From positions 1-6,633 of the forward strand of contig JASFTV010000192.1 of NCBI GenBank assembly GCA_050050615.1: DNA of 6,633 nt, given 5' to 3'. This document shows, one piece after another, positions 1-4,102 of the stretch. The stretch comes from JASFTV01 sp050050615. Lineage in GTDB: Bacteria > Desulfobacterota > DSM-4660 > Desulfatiglandales > HGW-15. The position numbers and the translations under genes are program-made. A model generated the notes under the pieces. That model searched no databases. It saw only the letters and a list, made by a program, of their open reading frames with translations, and was not told the DNA's origin. The stretch's first letter is position 1; every line of letters begins with the position of its first letter.

Positions 1-350
1 CCTGTCAACGTAGAGAAAATCCTTGCTTCAGGGCAGGTTTCCCGCTGGCACTTGTTCCCGTAATCCACCCGGTATCTGAGGTCAACGCCCTCGTTCTGAG
101 CAGGATGAAGCATGCACCCGACCAACTTTCGCTCTCTGTCAAGATAACCAAGGGCCCAGCAACTAAATCCTGTGATCCGGATAATGCATTTTTCCGCTTT
201 GTCGTAGCAGGCTCTGTTCTCCCTGAGGATTCTTCTGATGATATGCTTGTGGTCAGCATGGTCGTAGCCGGCGGGACGTATGGGTGGACAACAGGCAAAA
301 CAACTCTTTTGAGGATCTGGAGCACAAAGGGTGATGGGTGTTGGCTTCAT
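1..350 (-). CDS. Uncharacterised cysteine-rich protein, N-terminal part, cut by left window edge
   Basis: An open frame runs on the minus strand from an ATG at 350-348 to the window edge without a stop, giving 116 codons; the C-terminus lies outside. Ten of the 116 residues are cysteine (9, 17, 20, 21, 48, 55, 64, 79, 101, 106), including a CFACC cluster at 17-21 followed by PPIRPAGYDH. Later segments read GFSCWALGYL (61-70), GCMLHPAQNEGVDLRYR (78-94) and CQRETCPEA (101-109). The cysteine spacing and a C...LHP...LR...C arrangement loosely recall Fe/Zn-chelating YkgJ-type proteins, but I cannot assign it there. From memory, similar uncharacterised proteins occur in Desulfobacterota. Metal or Fe-S binding is therefore only a guess. 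No ATG, GTG or TTG occurs in this frame in roughly the preceding 60 bases, so ATG 350 is the natural start, although it lacks a clear Shine-Dalgarno. Overlapping frames in both directions are shadows of this gene. Confidence 0.78.
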   Translation of the reverse strand, partial: MKPTPITLCAPDPQKSCFACCPPIRPAGYDHADHKHIIRRILRENRACYDKAEKCIIRITGFSCWALGYLDRERKLVGCMLHPAQNEGVDLRYRVDYGNKCQRETCPEARIFSTLT

Positions 351-415
351 GGGTTTAACGATGCTCGATGAAGACTTGAGTGATCCCCGAGAAAATGTCC
401 CGTATGCCGGGTTAG

Positions 416-471
416 TGGAGTATTGGAGTGTTGGCGTATTGGAAAATTGGGATACTGGAATACTGGATTTA
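416..471. repeat. Degenerate 8-bp tandem array, seven TGGARTAY-like units
   Basis: Seven consecutive 8-bp units start with TGG: TGGAGTAT, TGGAGTGT, TGGCGTAT, TGGAAAAT, TGGGATAC, TGGAATAC and TGGATTTA. The register is exact over 56 bases with no indel. The first and sixth units are close to the consensus and the last is the most decayed. Reverse-complement copies follow at 503-527. The array lies about 65 bases upstream of the ATG of the cysteine-rich gene, inside its predicted leader. Arrays of this ATTGG/CCAAT type are, from memory, scattered through intergenic DNA of Desulfobacterota; their function is unknown to me. Confidence 0.75.
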
Positions 472-502
472 AAGGGGCTTTCAGGAAACCTTGCCCCAGA
501 AG

Positions 503-527
503 CTCCAATAATTTCGAGTACTCCAAT
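503..527. repeat. Inverted copies of the TTGGAG repeat motif
   Basis: CTCCAATA at 503-510 is the exact reverse complement of TATTGGAG at 421-428, and ACTCCAAT at 520-527 is the exact reverse complement of ATTGGAGT at 422-429. The two copies are separated by ATTTCGAGT, and GAGTACTC at 516-523 is itself palindromic. In a minus-strand transcript either copy could pair with the array for 8 bp, giving two alternative hairpins. Confidence 0.6.
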
Positions 528-584
528 CCTCGCTGGCCCAGACCTGAAAAGACGGTGTGGCACATGAGCAAGCGCAGTCTAGAA

Positions 585-614
585 AGTATCTGCGGCGGTT
601 GCAATTCTTGTCAA
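585..614 (-). promoter_or_regulatory. Candidate sigma-70 promoter for the cysteine-rich gene
   Basis: On the minus strand a perfect -35 box TTGACA (609-614) is followed after 18 bases by GATACT (585-590), a 4/6 match to TATAAT. It lies about 100 bases past the CNNM-type stop and about 235 bases before the ATG at 350, so the transcript would have a long leader of roughly 230 nt containing the TTGGA-type array. This is a sequence match only; no transcript data support it. Confidence 0.42.
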
Positions 615-684
615 TCCCATCGCGCCTGGACGGGCCAAAACCCCATGTTAGCAACGCCATATCGGCCACGGCCCTTTTCAACAG

Positions 685-706
685 AAAAAAGAGAGCAAGG
701 TTCTCT
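685..706 (-). terminator. Terminator-like hairpin after the CNNM-type gene
   Basis: Reading the minus strand, AGAGA (702-706) and TCTCT (690-694) can pair around a 7-base loop, and the run continues as six T residues at 685-690, the first of them part of the stem. It begins 8 bases beyond the stop codon of the CNNM-type gene, which is the expected place. The stem is only 5 bp and AT-rich, so it may be weak or only part of the termination signal. Confidence 0.42.
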
Positions 707-714
707 GGATGTTT

Positions 715-1755
715 TTACCCGTGCGGGGGTCCCGAAACCAGGGTGCTCCGGCGTTGCCTCGCAAGTTCCCTTTTGTCTGCCACTTCATCTGATTCATCAA
801 CAATTTCTCGCCCAAGGATCTCCTCCAGGATGTCTTCCAGAGAAATAAGCCCTGAAAGGCCCCCGTACTCGTCTATCACCAGGAAAAGGTGCTGATGGCT
901 TGCCATGAATTCCATTAAGACATTGTTAAGTTTAGCCGATTCTACCACAAAATTCACCGGCCTCATAAGATCCGTCAGTCGCTTATCCTTCTCCCCTTGC
1001 GAAAGGGCTATGAATAGCTCTTTGGTCAGTACCATACCAACCACATCCTCAATGTCCTTGTCATAGACTGGAAACCGGCTGTGTTCCCACTTGATGGGTG
1101 TTCGAGCCGCCTCTTCAAGAGTAAGGTGTTCGCTGAGGGAGAAGATGACGGTCCTGGGTGTCATGACGTCTTTGACGATTCTGGTATCCAGAGACAAGAC
1201 GTTATCTATGACCGTCTCCTGATACTGCTTAATGCCTCCTGTGCGCAGGCTGAGTCTGGCCATGGTTTTCAGTTCATCAGGGGAGATGGATTCCGGGGGT
1301 CTGTTTCGGGCGATTAATCCAGTAATGTGGCTAACCAGCCAGATAGCAGGTTTCATGAAACGAACTAACCACTTCAGCGGGTAGGCTACGATATGGACAA
1401 GGGATTTGCCATAAACAACGCCCACTGTCTTCGGGATCACTTCTGAGAAGATCAGGATGGACAGCGTAAAGGAAGCGGAGAAATATACGAGCCACTGATG
1501 GCCAAACAATGCGGTTGCTGCCGCACCTGCGACGGCAGCCCCGGCCGTGTTGGCGATGGTATTCAGGGTCAGTATGGCAGCGATGGGTCTGTCTACATTC
1601 CCACGCAGTTCTCTAAAGACTTTTCCGCTCGGCCTTTTTTTTCGAACCAGCGTCTCAATATGCCGAAGAGGTACGGAGTATAGGACCGCCTCGAAAAGTG
1701 AACAGCACCCTGAAATGATCAAGGCAGCGCTTACGGCAACAATGAGTTCAATCAT
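715..1755 (-). CDS. CNNM/CorC-type membrane protein (DUF21 plus CBS pair)
   Basis: This 346-residue protein begins with a CNNM (DUF21) transmembrane domain of about residues 1-150. Hydrophobic segments lie near 3-25, 57-83, 88-112 and 122-145, with the family signatures LNTIANTAGAA (64-74) and SEVIPKT (104-110). An acidic linker follows, then a CBS pair: the first repeat begins around VMTPR (197-201), and the second runs to the conserved VIDEYGGLSGLISLEDIL (293-310) and EEILGREIVDE. Members are inner-membrane proteins linked to Mg2+/Co2+ transport or efflux, and the CBS pair senses adenosine ligands in characterised relatives. The chain ends about 35 residues after the second CBS repeat, so the C-terminal CorC_HlyC domain of longer family members is absent; shorter members of this form are known, so it need not be truncated. 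The start ATG (1755-1753) has only a distant G-rich Shine-Dalgarno (GGGGG about 12 bases upstream), but translation enters the first membrane helix at once, which supports it. The transported ion cannot be read from the sequence. Confidence 0.9.
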   Translation of the reverse strand: MIELIVAVSAALIISGCCSLFEAVLYSVPLRHIETLVRKKRPSGKVFRELRGNVDRPIAAILTLNTIANTAGAAVAGAAATALFGHQWLVYFSASFTLSILIFSEVIPKTVGVVYGKSLVHIVAYPLKWLVRFMKPAIWLVSHITGLIARNRPPESISPDELKTMARLSLRTGGIKQYQETVIDNVLSLDTRIVKDVMTPRTVIFSLSEHLTLEEAARTPIKWEHSRFPVYDKDIEDVVGMVLTKELFIALSQGEKDKRLTDLMRPVNFVVESAKLNNVLMEFMASHQHLFLVIDEYGGLSGLISLEDILEEILGREIVDESDEVADKRELARQRRSTLVSGPPHG

Positions 1756-1786
1756 TTTTGTCTAACCCCCAAAAAGAATTTGGTCA

Positions 1787-1822
1787 GGCCCTAGGGGCCG
1801 GAGGGAGAAAAGGCCATGGCCT
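1787..1822 (-). terminator. Two small GC-rich dyads between mobA and the CNNM-type gene
   Basis: A perfect 12-bp palindrome AGGCCATGGCCT at 1811-1822 is followed on the minus strand by TTTTCT, and a second dyad, GGCCC-N3-GGGCC, spans 1787-1799. They lie about 67-100 bases past the mobA stop and before the CNNM-type start at 1755. The arrangement could be a weak mobA terminator or an attenuating structure ahead of the CNNM-type gene. Short stems and the lack of a proper T-run after the second dyad keep this tentative. Confidence 0.3.
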
Positions 1823-1888
1823 CCTTTGGACTGAAAATGAGTGATCAGCAACGCTTAGTCCAATGCCAATACTTTTCAAAGATGTCAA

Positions 1889-2533
1889 TCATTTGAAAGG
1901 ACTCGATTTCGCTAATTTCACAGCGTTTGGCAAATCTTGAGGTTCATTTATATTGAAGAACGATCTCAGTTGAGGATCAAAGGCTCTGATCTCATCTTCA
2001 TCCAGATATCTTATACGAACCTTATGAAGAAACTTTACGATCTGATACTCCTGGGAGTCAATCAACTCTCTTATGGCAGGAAGGCAGTTCTTGCTGTAGA
2101 CGGCATGAAGGGGTTCTATCATCCAACCCATTCTGGGTACAACGGCGTCGAAATCGTCTCTCTGCGACACGATGTGGCGAACCAGAGCCTCGTTTAGAAA
2201 AGGCATGTCACAGGCGACGAAAAAACCTGCTTCGTCAGACATTGACTCCAATCCTGTATAAACACCCCCAAGCGGGCCGAGGCCTTTGATGAGGTCCTCG
2301 ACCATAGGAACCCCTAGATAGGCGTACTCATGAGGTGAATTGGTGACAAGAACAACATCCTGAAAAACAGAACGGACCACTCTGACTGCTCTATCGATGA
2401 GCCGGATGCCATCAACTTTGACCAGAGCTTTGTTGCTTCCGTAGCGGCGGCTTTTGCCGCCTACAAGTATGAGCCCTGTAATTCCTTTAATGGGAGCGTT
2501 TTTGTAAGCGGAATCTCTTAATGTGGTGGACAT
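1889..2533 (-). CDS. mobA: Molybdenum cofactor guanylyltransferase (MobA family)
   Basis: MobA transfers GMP from GTP to molybdopterin-bound molybdenum (Moco) to give the molybdopterin guanine dinucleotide cofactor used by formate dehydrogenases, DMSO-reductase family enzymes and related proteins; it acts in the cytoplasm. The 214-residue chain has the nucleotidyltransferase signature LVGGKSRRYGSNKAL at residues 23-37 (GG 25-26, R29-R30, G32, K35), matching the family LAGGxSxRMGxxK pattern. The metal-binding VACDMPF lies at 106-112 (Asp109), the substrate-pocket PLHAVY at 141-146, and the usual C-terminal NINEPQDL at 194-201. Length is normal (about 190-220). The first Met sits some 20 residues before the glycine-rich loop, a little long but with no alternative ATG nearby; the Shine-Dalgarno is poor (only GAG three bases upstream). 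A general NTP transferase of the same fold is the alternative, but the R-R-x-G and NINEP motifs favour MobA. The gene downstream of a Tat-leader redox protein is suggestive of Mo-enzyme maturation but not proof. Confidence 0.88.
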   Translation of the reverse strand: MSTTLRDSAYKNAPIKGITGLILVGGKSRRYGSNKALVKVDGIRLIDRAVRVVRSVFQDVVLVTNSPHEYAYLGVPMVEDLIKGLGPLGGVYTGLESMSDEAGFFVACDMPFLNEALVRHIVSQRDDFDAVVPRMGWMIEPLHAVYSKNCLPAIRELIDSQEYQIVKFLHKVRIRYLDEDEIRAFDPQLRSFFNINEPQDLPNAVKLAKSSPFK

Positions 2534-2625
2534 TACTCTAAATGCGGATAGAGCCCTCGTTCTTATCCATTGACGGTGAGGTCATAAGATTTGGCAGCTT
2601 CCGTGGGCAAAGATATTTAGTCTTC

Positions 2626-2631
2626 ATTATA
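2626..2631 (-). promoter_or_regulatory. Candidate -10 box upstream of mobA
   Basis: A perfect TATAAT occurs on the minus strand, preceded by GTGTA, about 95 bases ahead of the mobA ATG. No good -35 box is present: the best hexamer 18 bases upstream is TGACCA at 2650-2655, 3/6 to consensus. Start of transcription would fall near 2619, leaving a leader of about 85 bases. I see no fold in it that I can match to the Moco riboswitch, and it looks too short for one. Confidence 0.38.
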
Positions 2632-2726
2632 TACACGAATAGAGGGCAATGGTCACCAAAAAAGGGGCTATTGCGCGAATCATTACGAGGGTGTTTGATC
2701 AAGGGCTTTGATACCTTTTGTTAAAT

Positions 2727-2751
2727 ACCGAGGCTCTCTGCCGCGGTTTTT
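2727..2751. terminator. Strong stem-loop with T-run on the plus strand, possibly bidirectional terminator
   Basis: ACCGAGGC (2727-2734) pairs with GCCGCGGT (2740-2747) through seven pairs and one mismatch around the loop TCTCT. On the plus strand the stem runs into TTTTT (2747-2751), the textbook form of an intrinsic terminator. On the minus strand, where the radical SAM gene ends 83 bases earlier, the stem is followed by the weaker TATTTAAC. It most simply serves as the radical SAM gene's terminator and acts both ways, but its better orientation is plus, where no accepted gene lies upstream. Confidence 0.5.
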
Positions 2752-2795
2752 GTAGATTCTCACCCCACCCGCTCTCAATCAAGGTGCATGGAAGC

Positions 2796-2815
2796 GTCTG
2801 CGTTGGTCTGCGTGG
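2796..2815. repeat. Tandem 10-bp duplication GTCTGCGTKG
   Basis: GTCTGCGTTG (2796-2805) is followed directly by GTCTGCGTGG (2806-2815), nine of ten bases identical, just past the radical SAM stop codon. Short intergenic blocks built from this type of GTCTGCGTGG motif are, from memory, dispersed in several environmental bacterial genomes. No function is assigned. Confidence 0.5.
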
Positions 2816-2833
2816 TCAGTGGCTGAAGAGTGT

Positions 2834-3889
2834 TCAGTCTTTTCGATGGCGACCATAGAATTTCCGGATCGCCACAGATTGGGCATCGAGGTTGGTCAAG
2901 CCGGCTTTTTCGGCCCAGTCCATCGCCTCCAGGAATTCCTGAACCGTTAGCCCACGGTTGATTTCAGGATACTCGTAAGCCTTGTATTCCACCCGGTACT
3001 GGGCCATAATGTTGACGTAGGTGTTCTTGGGTAGGGTCTCAGCCACCCACCGAACGAATTTCTCGGTACCCGCCACCCGGTTAGGCATGACCAGATGCCG
3101 GATGATCAGACCACGAAGAGCGATTCCCCGTTTATTGGTCACGAGCACGCCGACCTGACGATTCATTTCAATAATCGCCTTCTTGGTCACTTCAGGGTAA
3201 TCAGAGGCACCCGAAGAGAATTTATCGGCCTGTTGAGCATCCATGTATTTCATATCCGGCATATAAATATCCACGATGCCATCCAGGAGCTTCACGATCT
3301 GTAGGCGCTCGTAACCGCTGGTATTGTAAACCAGGGGAAGACGTAAACCTTTTTTCAGGGCAATTCGTGTGGCATTGATGATATTGGGCATGACGTGGGT
3401 CGGCGTGACCAGGTTGATGTTGTGGCAGCCCAGCCTCTGTATGTGGATCATCATGTCTGCCAGATCTTCATCTTCAATTTGCTTTCCCCTTCCTTCAATT
3501 GAAATGGGCCAGTTCTGACAGAAGATGCAGCGGAGATTGCAGTTGGAGAAGAAAATGGTGCCTGATCCACGATCGCCTACCAGCGGCATCTCTTCCCCGA
3601 AGTGGGGATGAGCGCTGTAAACGACGACTTTGGCAGGCGCTTGGCAGAAACCACTTTCGCCCTTGAGGCGATCTGCACCACATTCCCGGGGGCAGAGGTG
3701 GCAATTTTCGAAAATGGCGTGTGCCTCTTCGATCTTGCGTGCAAAGCCGCCTTCCTTTTCCAATCTGGCGTAAGCTGGCTGCCATTCATTTTCCTTTTTT
3801 GCGGCAGCATCAGGGGATACGGGAAAGAGAAGGATGGATCCCCCTAAGATCATGGAACTTTTGATGAAATCCCGGCGTGTGATCCGCAT
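2834..3889 (-). CDS. PflX-like (COG1313) radical SAM protein with Tat leader
   Basis: The 351-residue product belongs to the PflX/COG1313 branch, related to pyruvate formate-lyase activating enzymes; the substrate is unknown. The radical SAM motif CNLRCIFC (CX3CX2C, Cys117/121/124) binds the 4Fe-4S cluster that cleaves S-adenosylmethionine, directly after the branch-typical GSGTIFFSN (108-116) and before QNWPIS. A second cysteine group, CHLCPREC plus GFC (Cys63, 66, 70, 82), is the usual N-terminal feature of this branch and may hold another metal centre. VYNTSGYE (188-195) and DIYMPDMKY (207-215) are further family segments. The first 30 residues look like a twin-arginine signal: TRRDFIK (4-10), a hydrophobic stretch (13-24), then SPDAAA with a possible cleavage site. 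A clean AAGGAG Shine-Dalgarno 8 bases before the ATG fixes the start upstream of this leader. Export of a radical SAM enzyme is unexpected because SAM and the electron donor are cytoplasmic. The gene is divergent from the flavoprotein gene at 4103 and has its own candidate promoter. Confidence 0.9.
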   Translation of the reverse strand: MRITRRDFIKSSMILGGSILLFPVSPDAAAKKENEWQPAYARLEKEGGFARKIEEAHAIFENCHLCPRECGADRLKGESGFCQAPAKVVVYSAHPHFGEEMPLVGDRGSGTIFFSNCNLRCIFCQNWPISIEGRGKQIEDEDLADMMIHIQRLGCHNINLVTPTHVMPNIINATRIALKKGLRLPLVYNTSGYERLQIVKLLDGIVDIYMPDMKYMDAQQADKFSSGASDYPEVTKKAIIEMNRQVGVLVTNKRGIALRGLIIRHLVMPNRVAGTEKFVRWVAETLPKNTYVNIMAQYRVEYKAYEYPEINRGLTVQEFLEAMDWAEKAGLTNLDAQSVAIRKFYGRHRKD

Positions 3890-3897
3890 ACCGGAGA

Positions 3898-3903
3898 CTC
3901 CTT
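3898..3903 (-). promoter_or_regulatory. Shine-Dalgarno of the radical SAM gene
   Basis: AAGGAG on the minus strand sits 8 bases before the ATG at 3889-3887. It is the best ribosome binding site seen in this window for an accepted gene, and it decides that the twin-arginine leader is translated. Confidence 0.75.
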
Positions 3904-3950
3904 ATTGCCCGAAAAGGGGAGAAAAAGACTTACAGTGAGGCCTTGTTCGC

Positions 3951-3979
3951 ATTGTCATTGAACAGGGCCCTGTTGTCAA
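3951..3979 (-). promoter_or_regulatory. Candidate sigma-70 promoter of the radical SAM gene with palindromic spacer
   Basis: On the minus strand TTGACA (3974-3979, 6/6) is followed after exactly 17 bases by GACAAT (3951-3956, 4/6), about 60 bases ahead of the start codon. The 14-bp perfect palindrome AACAGGGCCCTGTT (3961-3974) fills most of the spacer and touches the last base of the -35 box. That is a position where a bound dimer could block or remodel the promoter. The regulator is unknown. Confidence 0.52.
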
Positions 3980-4002
3980 GTCAGTAAAGCTGCCGGGTTT
4001 TC

Positions 4003-4016
4003 GCCGAGCATTCGGC
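4003..4016. repeat. Small inverted repeat in the divergent intergenic region
   Basis: GCCGA (4003-4007) and TCGGC (4012-4016) form a perfect 5-bp dyad around GCAT, midway between the two divergent promoters. No T-run follows on either strand, so it is not a terminator. It could be a further protein-binding site or have no role. Confidence 0.35.
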
Positions 4017-4042
4017 TGCTTCCTGATCCTGAAATTCATCTT

Positions 4043-4071
4043 TTGACCCTTTTTTCACAAAAGTGTAAAGT
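4043..4071 (+). promoter_or_regulatory. Candidate sigma-70 promoter of the geranylgeranyl reductase family gene
   Basis: TTGACC (4043-4048, 5/6) is followed after 17 bases by TAAAGT (4066-4071, 4/6). Transcription would begin near 4078, giving a leader of about 25 bases before the ATG at 4103. The optimal spacing and position make this the best plus-strand promoter in the window. Confidence 0.52.
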
Positions 4072-4083
4072 TCAGGTTACACT
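4062..4083. promoter_or_regulatory. Operator-like inverted repeat overlapping the -10 box (TyrR-box-like)
   Basis: AGTGTAA (4062-4068) and TTACACT (4077-4083) are perfect reverse complements 8 bases apart, covering the -10 box and the expected start of transcription of the flavoprotein gene. Read as an 18-mer (4064-4081) it is TGTAAA-N6-GTTACA, one base from the TyrR box TGTAAA-N6-TTTACA known in gamma-proteobacteria. A further GTGTA at 4091-4095 forms a second dyad with TACAC at 4078-4082. The location suggests a repressor site; the identity of the regulator is a guess. Confidence 0.5.
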
Positions 4084-4102
4084 GTTCGTTGTGTAGGATC
4101 GT

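Larger units (their letters stand above)
351..714. other. Intergenic region between the CNNM-type gene and the cysteine-rich gene
   Basis: This 364-base gap holds no credible gene. It contains, from right to left on the minus strand, a terminator-like hairpin just after the CNNM-type stop, a candidate sigma-70 promoter at 585-614, two inverted copies of a TTGGAG motif at 503-527, and the 8-bp tandem array at 416-471. The short frames across it translate the repeat into low-complexity peptide (for example FQYPNFPIRQHSNTP), which is a sign of repeat and not of coding sequence. Confidence 0.7.
2534..2833. other. Intergenic region between the radical SAM gene and mobA
   Basis: These 300 bases hold no convincing gene. 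From right to left they contain a 10-bp tandem duplication (2796-2815), a strong stem-loop with a T-run on the plus strand (2727-2751), and a TATAAT box oriented toward mobA (2626-2631). A 60-codon plus-strand frame at 2542-2724 was examined and not accepted: it has no ribosome binding site and starts 9 bases from the divergent mobA start. Confidence 0.6.

Noticed and set aside
5..371. Two overlapping frames, minus 5-325 and plus 105-371, as genes
   Set aside because: Both overlap the cysteine-rich frame ending at the left edge, which alone has family-like blocks and cysteine patterning. Neither has a ribosome binding site or recognisable motif.
347..895. Several frames on both strands over the repeat region and the CNNM-type 3' end
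   Set aside because: They translate the 8-bp array or lie antisense to the CNNM-type gene; the peptides are low-complexity or irregular and have no motif.
1883..1888. Minus-strand TTGACA at the end of mobA as -35 box for the CNNM-type gene
   Set aside because: No acceptable -10 hexamer lies 15-19 bases downstream.
2531..2572. Ten-codon leader peptide MDKNEGSIRI just before mobA on the minus strand
   Set aside because: No ribosome binding site and no regulatory residue run; the stop near the mobA start is not enough to claim coupling.
2542..2724. 60-codon plus-strand frame ending just before the hairpin at 2727
   Set aside because: It starts 9 bases from the divergent mobA start, has no Shine-Dalgarno within range and no recognisable sequence. 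The closeness to the terminator is noted under findings as a possible RNA instead.
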